The notes beneath the pieces are model-generated. The model was not told where the DNA came from and did no database searches. It saw nothing but the letters and a program-made list of their open reading frames with translations. Shown here piece by piece: positions 1 through 20,900 of a stretch of DNA of 64,000 nucleotides (positions are counted from its first letter, which is position 1; the number at the start of each line of letters is the position of its first letter). The stretch covers positions 372,001 to 436,000 of the forward strand of contig NOWV01000036.1 of NCBI GenBank assembly GCA_003344405.1, in the 5' to 3' direction. A program made the translations under genes and the position numbers. The stretch is from Trichoplax sp. H2. Taxonomy: Eukaryota > Placozoa > Uniplacotomia > Trichoplacea.

Positions 1-1728
1 CGTAACTTATTCTGCTTGGAGTTAGCATCGATTTTGCTATCTAATCGTTTGGGTGACTTACGCCCCGTGGATGGGCTAGTCGCAGGTTGGAAGCGAGTTA
101 ATTTTTGTCGCCTTTCACGCTTTTCAGCTTCGACTTGTTCTTTTCGTTGTTTCATTTTCCAATCTCTTTCAGCAAATCGTTCTTGTAGCAATCGTTTTCT
201 TTCTTCTTCACGTTGTTGATTCATTTGTCTAATATTTTCCGTTCGTATTCGTGATTTATTGCCCCCCGATGCAGCCATTTGTTGTCGTCGTTCTTTAATT
301 TTTTCATCTCTTAACGCTAGTCTATCCTTTAATGATGTGGTACTTGAGCTAATTGATTGCTTACTCTTACGTAATTGTCTCATTCGTATGCGTTCTTTAC
401 GATTGCTTTCTAGTGTTAACCGACGTTGGCGAACTTGTTCTTCTTTTTGTAAGAGCTTTTCTTTTAATGCTTTAATCCTTTCCTCTTCTTGTTTTTGGCG
501 TATTTGTTTGACTTTTTCACGTCTGGAATCAACTACAGCATTATTTTTTCGCCTTACCGGTGATGATTGTGGTCGTCGACCTTTGGCTGGACTACTAAGC
601 GGCCTTTGCTGTTGACTTTCATCGAGTTTTGGTGATATCGATGTCGTGCTACTACTGTTCAGATTTTGGTTGTTATCTTGCGATGGCTTACTCTGGTCAT
701 TTTCTTGTGTTGATGTATGGGGATGATGATCTTTTATTTCATTAGTAGGTGTCTTTCCACTTTCAGCATTGCTATCAACTTCATTACTTAATTTATCATT
801 GGTTTGGTTCTTTTGTTCTTGATGATCGTGCTTTATTTGATTTACCAATAATGAATCATCATTTTGTATCATGTCTATCTTATCCTCCTTTTCTATATCA
901 TCCTCTATATAGTATAATCAAAAAATATGAAAAGCTTCAATTAAAACGACAAGGCATTGAATAACAGGGTTGGCACAACAGAGGTGATTGCCATCCAAGT
1001 TCTCATTCAAGCGATGAATCATTTTGTCAGTAAATATGGCGCATCAGCTCCCCTCCCCAAAAGAGAGAGAGAGAAAAAAAACAATCTTTTCCAATCAAAA
1101 CATTAAACAGTTAACCAGATCAAATCTTGCATCTTACTCAATAGTCCACTGCCTTTTTTTCCATTCCTATTGTCTATTCAATAGTTGTACACATTACTTT
1201 ATCTACTATGCTGTACAACAAGAAAAATGTTATTTTACTACAGTAGCTGTGGACGATAAGATCATTTTCCATGTTGAATTTCAACATGGGCTTAATTTGT
1301 GTTGACTAATGGACTAATAGGGGATTGAGAAAAGAGAGGCTATTTCGATGGTGTAGGATTTGTGTACAGTACAGTATATGCCCTCCTATTGTAGCGTTGT
1401 AGTCCATTGCCGATACTAAAGAAAGTAGTTAGCCATAGCCAACGCTTCCTGTCTAGCCTTGACTTGTTTCAAACTAGATAAGATTGTTCATACAACACGA
1501 CTAGGGAAGATATGGGAACATGGTTGGAAAGTGATCCATCAACCTTCACTGTATCGATATGACAACGAATGAATATCAATCATCATTCTATCATGGAGTT
1601 TGCATGGACTTTTATTACCTTATACCAATGATGGATTACTCGTATCCCATTGAATGCTATCTAAAGTACTCACCTGATGGTGATAATGGAGTAGGCAACG
1701 CTTGATTTTCAACATTGCTCTCTGCCAT
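1..1728 (-). CDS. MAP7/ensconsin-like coiled-coil protein, N-terminal part (runs off the left edge)
   Basis: Two exons are visible on the minus strand: 1728-1674 (ATG, 18 codons plus one base) and 904-1, which stays open to the window edge. The junction (donor GTGAGT at 1673, acceptor ATATAG at 907-905) keeps the frame. Residues 1-100 are polar and disordered, with a short basic stretch (AKGRRPQSSPVRRK). From about residue 110 the protein is a long K/E/R/Q-rich helix (EKVKQIRQKQEEERIKALKE, then EEERKRLLQERFAERDWKMK), followed by a Ser/Pro-basic segment. MAP7 proteins bind microtubules through such a charged N-terminal coiled coil and recruit kinesin-1. The family call rests on composition and layout only; another coiled-coil or cytoskeletal protein is possible. 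That the segment is coding is well supported by some 300 open codons with a consistent splice junction. Confidence 0.6.
905..1673 (-). other. Intron 1 of the MAP7-like gene
   Basis: This 769-bp intron has a GT donor and a TATAG acceptor. It holds one short run of the GTACAGTACAGTA pentamer repeat near 1364-1378. I see no coding potential; the plus-strand 93-codon ORF inside it shows no recognisable protein. Confidence 0.6.
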
Positions 1729-3330
1729 ATTTGGCTTTCAACGAGCTTGACTGGCTTGCAGACCGAGACAATAGCGAAGAATAATAATAGGCCGCGGCGA
1801 TGTTATTAACGTAATCCAATCACCGTGATACACCAAAGCTAATGAAGATTGATCGAGCTTAGAGGGGAAGAAGATTCGATATGCGTTAATCAACTGTCTA
1901 ATAAGGTACAAGCTTTCAAATGCCTCTTGATGATCCACTCTGGCTCTTCATTGGGCATCGCATCGCGGATGCTTTGGCGTCCTTGGATAGCGTCTCGATT
2001 GTGAGCTTTTTTCCTAGATGGAATTTTTTTTATTGGACTGGCGTGTCGTGCCTCCTTTTCCATACCATACTCTACCATCCGCAGCGGTCTTACTCTGCAT
2101 TCTACTGTACTATGTACCGTGAGCAGGAGAGGAATGTGCAACGCCGCGGTCTGACCCATTCTCCATCCTCGACTACCATAGCACAGTATGCCATTTAGGG
2201 ATGGTTAGCAACAGTGTTTATTCATCCTCCTCTCACCGACAGTGGGTCCGGTACGGTACTCTACGGCGGCAGACAGGGGTGGACGGTAAGGATTCATTCT
2301 TGGCCAATGGGGTGTGCCGCGCTACGAGGTTCAGTCAAGTTGGTACAAACTCCTTGATAATGGTACGGTACCATTTGAGTCTTGGGTCTGTTTGAGTGAT
2401 TTGTGTCGCTGTCACGTACAGTACAGTACAGTAGAAAGACACTGTTCAATGTCACCCAGACCCGTACAGTACGGTACGATAGAATACGACGGTGGCCCAA
2501 AAGGGCCAACTTTTTTGAACTGCGCAGAATCTGTACTGTACAGTACAAATCAGTTATGGAAAAAGAGTACTGTACTGTACTGTACAGAATGTGAGCCAAT
2601 TCTCTTTAGAGTGCTATTAGGCAAAATAGATTGTAGTAAAGCTGCAAAATTTGCCTATAATTCTATACATACAGATAGATGAAGGAACGAACGATCTATC
2701 CATTTTTAAAACTATAATTCAGTAAATATCCTCCTGATTTATACTGTACACTGTACTGTACAGTGTAGAGTTCTACAGTACTGTACATGCTGTACAGTAC
2801 TGTACAAAGTGTTACAGGGCCAGGCAACATTGCGCGAGAAGCTGAAGTGCGCAGCCGCTTTACGTTCCGTCCTATAGTTTGCTCGGCACCTGGCAACGCT
2901 TGTAAAAGACTTGTGCAGTACTGTACAGTGTACAGTACAGTATCAGTAATTTCAGTACTGTAATTTCAAGTAAAAATTTGAAAATTTCAGTATACTGTAC
3001 TGTACTGTGCACAGTGCGTAGTACTTGAGGCACTCACGTGACTCTATTACAGTACTGTACACAGTAACTTCAAAAATACTACTGTACTGTTATCCATCTT
3101 CATCACATCAAAACTTGCGACTGGCAGTCTACTGTACTGTACAGACCAGTGCAGCATACTGTACATTGTACAAGTACAGTCATCGCCTAATGGACAGTAC
3201 GGACCGTACGGACTGGAACTCAACCGTACTCTTCTGTTTCAGTAACGACTCTACCAGCGATACACATCTGTACTGTACTGTGCCTCAAAAGTGAAAACTA
3301 CCCTTGTTATACAGAACGCTCTTCCGAATC
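1729..3330. promoter_or_regulatory. Divergent upstream region between the MAP7-like gene and SYF2, rich in ACAGT/ACTGT pentamers
   Basis: The start codons of two divergently transcribed genes flank this 1.6 kb. About a dozen blocks of the pentamer repeat lie between 2417 and 3290, for example 2530-2585, 2745-2810, 2915-2945 and 3045-3065. They read as ACAGT on one strand and ACTGT on the other, and they switch orientation at TGTACA or AGTACT. A bidirectional promoter is inferred from position only; I could not place a TATA box or other core element. The ORFs here mostly translate the repeat (TVQYSTV-type peptides). Confidence 0.45.
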
Positions 3331-4898
3331 ATGGCGTCCACATCAGCAACTTCTGAGGTTTGTGCCACGCTTTAGCCGTTCATTTTTTCATTCCTACTTC
3401 AATTGATGCCATTGAAACGTCATCATACTTCTTCCATACACGAGCATGACTTGATAAGATTTTGTTTGGCTTATGTTGATTCGTAGGTTGCAGCGAGTAG
3501 CAGCCAAGGCGAAAATGCATCAGGCAATGATGCTGTAAACAAACGAACCGAAAGATTGAAAAGATTGGAAAAGTTATACCATAAGCGGGTAGGTTTCATT
3601 GACATACTCAGTAGCAAGGATAGGTACGTTGCTTGCATGGATAAACAAGTCAGTCTTCTTCTGACTTATTCTAAAAAGTGTCTGATATCGTTGAACAGAA
3701 TGAAGCTCGTAATCTAAATCATCTCCAAGTCGTAGAGGAAGACAAACGAAGTAAGCTACCGACCAATTACGAAGCCAAAAAAGCCAGAGTGGAATGGCAA
3801 CTACAAGAGGAAACAGCTCGCAAAGTAAGACTAGTAAAAATGAATTGCAATCGTTGGTCCAATATAGAGTGTGATAGTAGATGGCAAAATGACCCGTTCA
3901 TTTTCACAATCTTGCAGGAAGCGGCGCAAAATGGTGAAGACTTTGAACAGCAGAAGAGACTACAGCAAAGTGCCGATGACCTGGAGAAAATTGAACGAAA
4001 GAGAAAGAAAAAAAATGCTGACCCAGGCTTTTCAGATTATAATGCTGCCCAGTTGCGTCAATATCAGCGTCTTATCAAGGAATTCAAACCAGACATGGGC
4101 CAGTATAATAGATTGAAGGAGGAATTGTAAGAGCATTACCATAATAACCAACTACTAGAATGCGTAATCAAGTTTGGATAAGCAACTTTGCTCTTCAGTA
4201 CTTTGCTGGTGTAAAAATAGTTCATTTCCTTTTATCTGTACTACAATGTAGATACAGCAGACAATACGATGCTGTTCAGCGTTTTATATTGGATTAAAAA
4301 TGATGGCAGCCATAGGCGCAATCATTCTTTCTTTCTACATGTTGTAGAATGATTGACTATAAATTGATTAGGAGATATAGAGAGAGTACAATGTTTTACA
4401 TTATTTTCCTAATAAATTTACAAATACCATGTTACAGAGATGAAGAACTGTATCCCGATGCTGATAGCTTAAGTTATGGTGGCCAAGGCAAAACATCTGA
4501 AGCGGCAATAGATAGGATGGTAGCAGATTTAGATAAACAGTTGAGTAGTACCTGTTGTATACGTATATACTGTACAGCGTTGAAAGATCACTACAGTTTT
4601 GCCTTTTTTATCAGAATTAAAACCTAATAATAATAAATACTTTAGATAGGATAATATAACTACGTTGTATTAAAGGCTTATACAGGGAAACAGTGGTTTT
4701 AATTGGCTGATCGACGTCTCTCTTTTATCTAGGATGCAAAAGAGAGCAAAGTTTAGTCGTCGCCGGCAACATTTTGATGAGAATGATGTGGACTACATTA
4801 ATGAAAGAAATGCTGTGTTCAATAAGAAAATTGCTCGATTCTACAACAAATATACTGCTGAAATTAAGCAAAATCTTGAACGCGGTACTGCTATCTAA
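3331..4898 (+). CDS. SYF2: Pre-mRNA-splicing factor SYF2 (GCIP-interacting p29)
   Basis: Six exons: 3331-3357, 3487-3588, 3699-3824, 3918-4126, 4438-4539 and 4733-4898. They total 243 codons plus stop, the same length as I recall for human SYF2. SYF2 joins the NineTeen-related (Prp19/CDC5L) part of the spliceosome and is active in catalytic steps and cell-cycle progression. Highly conserved blocks are visible: [17 protein letters not shown] in exon 3, [17 protein letters not shown] in exon 4, and [14 protein letters not shown] followed by [15 protein letters not shown] at the C terminus. The short first exon encodes a Ser/Thr-rich tail. Intron 5 uses GTTGAG as donor, which is the only choice that keeps the conserved DKQ-KR-KFSRRR segment in frame. 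Downstream ORFs that read through intron 5 are not coding. Confidence 0.96.
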
Positions 4899-7646
4899 TG
4901 GGCAAATGCAAGATGGATTTCGGCATATTTTGTTGACATTTTGATACGTAACCTGCTGTACGTTTACGTTACGCAGCGTTGCAATGTATTATAGTTATTT
5001 GTGTCATTATAATTCGGCTCCATGGTGTCAATCATTGCGCAGTAGCTAGAGAAAATCTTCGACTTGATGGAAGCTGTTGATGATACTATTGGCTTTATCA
5101 GCCATACCTATAACCAAGGTTCATGACACATTCGATTGATATGTACATGTTGTATGGAGATATTGCACATTTTGACAACAATGTTTGTATTATTATATTG
5201 AATGATCTTTGAAAACCATTTGCTATAGGACATTAATTGTAAGATATCTCGTATAAGGCTATTACCTTCATGTTTAGATTACATTAATAAACGTGTTGAG
5301 TTTCAATGGCAATTATTTGGCTGAAGGAAGTTGTTCGTTTCGTCTGAATCCCCACTACTTTGGCATTAAGTGTGTTTTGAGAAATCCAGTAGAAAGTGTA
5401 CAATATATTCGATTAAGCCCTGCTCTATCCATTGACCTTTGGTTGATTAACTGATTTACCTATTCCCTGTTATCTTGTATACTATTTAACGTGCTTGTCG
5501 AATCAATACTATTAGATATAGTTCTTTGTACACGACGGATGATTGAATTAAGACTTTATTTATGCATTGCAATTGAACCAGTGAGACATGGTGTACAACA
5601 CAGAGCACACTACAGTCTACAGCATCATTTCATTTGGGAATAAACTTGAGCGAAAGGCACTGAGTAGAGTAGTATAGAAATTCACAACATAATAGTGATG
5701 TAAAACTGGCCTTTTAAGCACAATATCAGCGACTGGCCAGAAAGGATTTTTATCCTTCAAGCTAAATACTCCTTCTGTCTTGTGATTATGGGATTGGGAT
5801 TAAGAATTTCTGTGGTGATACAGTATTTGTATAGCGATTGCACCCACTTCGGGTTGAAAATCAACAATTTGGTGGGGTTTTATCGGTTTGACAACTGTCC
5901 AATGGTGTCCATTATTTATCATGAGAGACCCTTAAATTAGTTAGTGTCCATTTAGTGATTGGACTATAAAGACAAAATGCCTGGACTGGACATTCCTTTG
6001 GACGGACAGACGTCTGGCCTACTTACTGTAGGTCAATAAATTATGTCAAGCACTTTTTACTGTACTGTACAGTACAATACAGCAGAGTGTACATTATAGT
6101 ACAGTACAGTACAGTAGTATGGCAGTATTTTACTATGCAGACAGTCGAGTTTGAATTGACTAATTTTTTCTAAATTAAGTAATATTACATTGTATTCCAT
6201 TAGCTGTTACTAAGCTCTGCTTGGAAGCAGTAAATTTTAATCATGAATGTTATTCATATTGATACAAATGGTTTAGAGAACAGATATAGAAGATTCATAC
6301 TGAGTACTGTATTGTACACTAGTGTACAGTAGTAATTTTTCGGTACAGTATGAAATGTCCGTTTTTTTGCGGAGAGTGTTCTGTCCAGCTGTCCAGATAT
6401 TTTTCCAGGAGTCTATGATTAGTTTACACATGGACCGATGCAGTAACATACAAGTAAAGCAAACTGTACTGTACCAATTTGTAAGGAGACGTAACTCTGT
6501 ACCGGTCCGGTCCGGACAAGGCTATTTCTCCATGCTGGACTACTTTACCGCAGTGTATTGTACTGTACAGTACTGTACTGTATACTGTCCCCATTGTACA
6601 GTGCAGTACAGTACAATTAAATAATTGCATCAGCTTGTTTTACCGGCAAGATCATATAGTACAGTACTGTACAGTACGCTACAGTACAGTACTGTCTATA
6701 CTCAGTGTTCTGTGTAGAGTACTGTACTGTATACTGAAATTCCCACTCAGGTATAAGGCGGAAAAAAACCAATTTTTTCACACCATGGTGTCAGACTGCC
6801 AGCCCCGCCACAATAGTAACAGTCTACAGTAATAACAGAGTCGAGTCATCGTGTACTGTACAGTGTACTGTATAGTACGTGCGCACTGCGCCGTAGCTAC
6901 CTGTCATGTTTTATAGACGAGCGTTGAAGCGCTCGGGTCAATCAGCAGCTTGGGCTCGTGCCGGCAAGGACTGTAGTGGGAAACAGGTGTTTGACTGACT
7001 TCCAATTTGGCTACATTGCATATTCAGCTTTATCAAACGAACATAACAACGGTAAATTATAATAAAAAATGTTAATATTACAGTAGCAAGTACTGACCCA
7101 CTTTTATGTGCTATAATGGCTTATTCATAAATTAGTATCCAGTACAAAAGACAAATTACAATTTGATAATTATTTCACCTGAGCTCGTCGTAATCAACAT
7201 CACTATGGAAAACCATCGAGGGCTGTACCGTACAGTGTAAGTCTATACAGTGTAAGTCTAATACTGTAGTACTTCTGACCGTACAGTGGTACTGTTGTGA
7301 GCCACCGAACTCCGTACAGTACAGTACGGTGACTGACAGTGATGGTACCGTAGTGTACTGTACAGTACTGTACTTCTGCATCGGAGTGAGATGTCTCTCC
7401 GAACTCCGTCTGAGTAGCGGCTGACTGAAGCGAATACCGTCAGACAGTAGCCCACTTCAGTGACGCGATACTCCATACCTTGACGGCCATGTAGCATCGT
7501 GTCATACTGTAGCCCTATTGGTAGAGTAGTGTTACGCCTACAATACTACAGTACTCTTTCCACAATGAACTAATAACGGCAAGACGTTGTGATGACTGAC
7601 CTCTGCCCCTATCTGTGTGTCAATACGTTAGACGGTTGAAGCGACA
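4899..7646. other. Intergenic region SYF2-ACAT2 with pentamer repeats in its distal half
   Basis: The first kilobase is plain AT-rich 3' flank; an AATAAA at 5286-5291 could be the SYF2 polyadenylation signal. From 6058 to 7380 there are repeated ACAGT/ACTGT runs (6058-6113, 6300-6345, 6545-6625, 6658-6735, 6850-6880, 7318-7375), ending about 270 bp before the ACAT2 start codon. No coding exon was seen. Confidence 0.5.
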
Positions 7647-10758
<3,112 letters not shown>

Positions 10759-11598
10759 TTAGCTCGTGAAAACGCGTTTATTACTACAACTATGTAAACG
10801 GTAGACGTAGCACTTTCTTTACCCAATTTTACAGTTGATACAACATTTTAATTAAATTTCGTAGCCAATCCGATGGCGAGTTCAACAGAAATATTCGAGT
10901 AAGTTGGTGCTATTTATCTGAAATAAACTGCACTATACAAGACTCTAGTGTCTTGAAGAATTAAATTTTTATAGTTATCCTTTACCAGTGTAGCGACTAA
11001 TTTATCACCACTATCACAGTCTGTCCAGCTGATCATGTTAAGGCTAGCTTACACATTACATAACTATAAACTAGCACTTGTCGAATGACAATGGTGTGTT
11101 TTGATTTAATGCATGTTTTTATTGGTAATAATTATATATCATCACTATTGTTATAATTGTTAATAAAATCGGATATTAACCAGAAGTAAAATTGCTTTTT
11201 TTTATCGCTCACGGTTAGGAATCAATGCACTTAGGCTTACACAGTATGATCAAGTCTTATTACATGATAATAATATTCGTTCGAATGGTCCCTAATATAG
11301 GTTTTGGTAATTTTAAGATTCTATGATTACAATACTGCCAGTAATATCTTGACTTCTATCCAATCAGTAATTCTATAGTTTAAAAGGATTATGGATTATG
11401 TAAGAAGATATTTATAATTTACAATTAATTACATCATGAACAACGTAGAATTGGCTCCGTAAAACTAGATACGCTTAAGTCGAATATTACGGTAACTTTA
11501 ATTACAAGATAGCCCACTTTGATGTTCACGTATGACGAATCCGTATAGCTATAACAGTTTGAACTACGATCGAGTTGCAATAGCAATAAAAATACAAT
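10759..11598. other. Convergent intergenic region ACAT2-CTPS
   Basis: This is 840 bp of AT-rich sequence between two converging stop codons. No ORF, RNA gene or repeat stands out. Both 3' UTRs must lie here. Confidence 0.6.
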
Positions 11599-16644
<5,046 letters not shown>

Positions 16645-17910
16645 GTCGATGATAGTAGGCAGAATAGAAGACAGATTGAAATCTTCAACTTGTTGGTCGA
16701 TAATTTTGGCTACTTTTAGGGGGGTGGTCGGGAACAGGTTGGAAGCGCGGCCCTGTTTTAAATCGAAGGAGATCGAGCGGGGGGGTATGATATACTGTGG
16801 AACATTAGAGCATCCTCGTCTATACCACTACCCATACTAGTGATTGCAGGATACTGATTTCTATCATGTACCATTGAACGCGCTGGTGCTGTATGAGCTA
16901 TAAAATACCGGTAGCTAACGTCCCTCGATACTCTCTATTCACTCGGTGAGGAATGTCGTCCGTCCGGACGGAATTCTGTATGGATGCTACTAGATGGTCG
17001 TCAGGTCGCTAGGCTGCTACCACACTGCAGTCAATCTGTTCTGGTAGCATGGACGAAATGAGCTACAGAATATTTGCGTAGTCGAGCACCTGAAAGGTGT
17101 TAACTGCCACGTTCAACTTTTCAATTTTCCATTTGGAGGCGCCACTTGAATAAATTGCCATTTCTATTATTATATTTCACTTCTGCTCAATCATGCTTAG
17201 GCAACACCATAGCTCGAAATGTTGTAGACTAGTATCAATGTAGGATACTTACTGTCCAATCGCCCCAGTATCGATGATGGTTCAAATCATTTGCTGTACT
17301 GTGATATACAGCACTGCATACCGCATTGTGGATTGGTTCTTGACAGATAGTACAGTAGTTGTTGAGTGATTCTTCAACCACATCAAGGGCTGTTGTTGGC
17401 GATCTCCACAACTATGGAATAGAGTCGATTGTGACACTCCCCGACACTGCAGCCATCGCTGATGCAGCAGAAACGGCTTGACAGGTAAATTACTGTAGCC
17501 AGATCTGCAGGCAGCATCGTAAAATCGCATCGATTTTCATAAGATGCATGTAGCGATGTCAAGTTATAGCCATAGCTAAACAGTATATTAAGTCCAGTCT
17601 ATCGAGTGATCACACACTAATTATTCATTAAAGGGAATAATTGTAAACAAGCGTGCAAGAAAATGATTCCTTTTTCCAATCGTCCATGCTACAGTATTCT
17701 CCATTGGTCGTCCTTGTACTGTACACTGTACTTTACAGTGCACAGTACTGTACAGACTACAGTATCAAGTACTGTGCTGCAGAGTGTACAGTACAATAGT
17801 TACAGTATTTACTGTAGCCATCGACGTCATCATTGCTCCTGCTCGGCGTCTCCAGCCACTCAATCAAGTCTCGACTGTCTTGACGCCATCATTGCAATCG
17901 AAAAAGAAGC
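16645..17910. promoter_or_regulatory. Divergent upstream region CTPS / PRDX4
   Basis: This is 1.27 kb between two divergent start codons. Only the PRDX4-proximal side (17715-17805) carries the ACAGT/ACTGT pentamer blocks, ending about 100 bp before the PRDX4 ATG. No TATA box could be assigned. The 82- and 83-codon ORFs here are not protein-like. Confidence 0.4.
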
Positions 17911-20900
17911 ATGAAATCCCTCTTGTTGGCCTTCTTTCTTACTTACTTATGGATAGAATCAGCAGTCCATGCTAATGATCAGTGTTATACCTATGCTGGT
18001 GGTAATGTCTATCCTGGAGAGCAATTAAGATCTGCATCGCATAACTTGCATTACAGCAAAGTTAAAAGTAAGTTGTTGCCAGTTGTCACGATTATCCGTA
18101 ATTGCATGCCAATGGAGGCGTGGACGATATTTCCTTCACTAGTTTGGTGAAAATAGCTTCATGGCCATATAGGATACAACGTGTAGCCTATTCATATAAA
18201 AAAGGAATAATTATTCTGTAGGCTTGACTGTCAAAAAGAATCATTTCATATAGAATAATAGGACACCATCGTCTATTTTATTGCGGTCCGAAATTGGAAT
18301 GGACACTTATATTATAATCAAAATAGAGGACAGCACGATTGTAATGTCAATAAATAGAAAATTATAAATAAATGATAGAATGACCACAGCTGTACATGGG
18401 TATCCAGGCAATACTTCTCTATATTTCTTTTCTGGAATGGGATAGAATAGGAATAGAATAGAAGATAGAACAATGATAATCACTGTATGTGTACCTAGGC
18501 AGGATTCTACTGGACTGTCTTGATGGATTTTGAAACAAGGATACAATAGGTGTGAACGAGTACAGTCTTCTAGGTAGCTACTGTAAAAATGGAGCTCCAT
18601 ACTCGTGGACGTGATCAATGACGGCGTTACTTCATCCAATAAGCAATTTACGAGCAGAAGGATTGAAATCATGCTCTTGGATGAATCCTGGATTAGTTGC
18701 TATAGACTGCTTTAGATACCGTGAAAGCCGATGTAACGTTCCAAAAAAAAGAAATAGAGTGTTCTAGCTACCCTTTCTATTTACTGGTCATACTGCAAAA
18801 TGGATACTTTTCAATCATAACTATACGCATATGTTTCAGCTGCGCTCTCTTATAGTTATAAAATGACTTTTGTTTCAATAGCTTGCGAATTCATCTTGCA
18901 TCATAACAGTCAATCGCACCAATTCTTTGTAGGATAAAAATGAATCATTGAGTAAAGTAGACAATGCGTTGGCATAGCGAACACTAATGCCCTTGATTGA
19001 TGATATTTTCATCCAACAGTTTCCAAGCCTGCTCCACATTTTGAAGGTACTGCTGTCATTAATGGAGCTTTTAAAGATATCAAATTATCAGATTACAAAG
19101 GGAAATATTTGGTCTTCTTCTTTTATCCGATGGATTTGTAAGTCGAACTTCATCAATCAGTAAATAAGATCAAAATGCTATAAACTAACAAACTATCAAT
19201 TGTGATATTTCCTGCTCGAATTTGTTATATCGCTATACTCTTATTGTCTACATATTGACACAGTGCATGTATATTCGTATACGTACGTAAATGCGTGTAA
19301 CTTATACTAGCGTTGTCATTAAAATGTAAACCAAGTTAATACTACACTGGCGACCTTGCTAAAGCTGCACAACGTAATCAACAAAGTCGGATAATACCAA
19401 AGATAAAACGCTATTTCACCTAAATCGATGACTATAGATAAGGACAGTAATGACATTGCATGCACGAAAATATTCATCCATTCGTATGCTCATTTGCATG
19501 CATAGGCGAGCAAGATGTGGATATCCCGTACTAGAGTAGCGTGACTAGAGTTGCATTATTCTCTCTTATACAAGTGTACCCGAGACAGCCTATTAAAAAA
19601 TCTTTTGAAATACAATATGCTAACGGCCATTAAGAATATCTTTTTGATACTAATGACGATGATATAAAATAGTTCAAACTGCATGATTTCTACTAGAGAC
19701 CCTGAAGAGATAAATAGAGTAGCGGCTTCTGTAATGCATACTTACAATATGTTATCTTCTACTTTATTACTTATCTTGATTTGTTTGCAGTCGTTTTAAT
19801 CTCATAGAATGGGTCGATAGTTGAAATTGTAATCATCTGAGCTTATGTCCTATTTTTATAATATCTTTACAGCACCTTCGTTTGCCCAACTGAAATTATC
19901 GCTTTCAGCGACAGAGTCAGTGAATTTCATGCTATAAATGCTGAAGTCGTGGCTTGTTCAACTGACTCAAAATTTACTCATTTAGCTTGGTAAGTTTTCT
20001 TATTACTAAACTCTTTCCAACTGTTTACTTAAATTGAAACGATAAACAGATGTAATAGTTGTCGCTAGATAAAATATTGATCTTGATTTTACCGATATAC
20101 TCGTACTCATACAGCAAGTAGCGATCACAGGCCTATTCTACAATTAAGAATAACGATGATTTATTAAACTTGATAAATAAGCTTATTCAGTCTGAAGTTA
20201 TAAATCATGAGCAATTGTAGTCTGTATTAATCGTAATTTTCTACTTAATTGAAAAACGCTACACTGTTAATGAGTCACAGTTAGCTTTCAATTTTTCAAT
20301 AGGACTACTGTCAAAAATAATTGAAAGTTTTTATCTATGCTCTGCAGTTTTCATGCTTCAGATTGATAAAAAAATTTTTAATTTATAATTTTACACAGGG
20401 TAAAGACGACCCGTAAACAAGGTGGACTTGGCAGTATGAAAATACCTCTGCTATCTGATATTACACATCAAATTGCTAGAGATTACGGTGTCTACTTAGA
20501 AAAGGAAGGCCATGCCTTAAGGTCACTTAGATAATATTGCCTACTGTACAAGTTTGTGTCTATTTGATGAGGGCTTATGATACCTTGTGTGTTTCGACCG
20601 GTGTCGGGCATGAGAGTTTATTGAATCACTTCATTTCAACATAACTTTCATGTCATTGATGCGAAAGTCTGTCCAGTGTAATGTTGACGTGCCTACTAAA
20701 TATGATAAACGTATTTGCTTGCAGAGGTCTTTTCATAATTGACGATAAAGGTATTCTGCGTCAAATTACTATGAACGACTTACCGGTTAGTAAAAGTGAA
20801 GCCACTAGTTGAATATAATGATAATCTCATTAGTAGAAAAGATGAAAAACAAGAAGACACAGCGCCGCTTTATAACGATATACTGTATTCGTATTTGCTA

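Noticed and set aside
16-615. Plus-strand ORFs of 67 and 118 codons rich in Ser, Arg and Leu
   Set aside because: They are antisense shadows of the long minus-strand coiled-coil exon (1-904), whose frame is longer, splices properly and looks like protein.
2294-2682. Overlapping ORFs of 63-122 codons on both strands with VQYSTV/CTVLYC phrases
   Set aside because: The peptides are translations of ACAGT/ACTGT repeats, which happen to lack stop codons in several frames; the same phrases arise at 6.5, 7.3, 17.7 and 28-29 kb.
18307-18672. 121-codon minus-strand ORF
   Set aside because: It lies in PRDX4 intron 1 across a degenerate repeat, is dominated by Ile/Leu/Ser, and has no recognisable motif.
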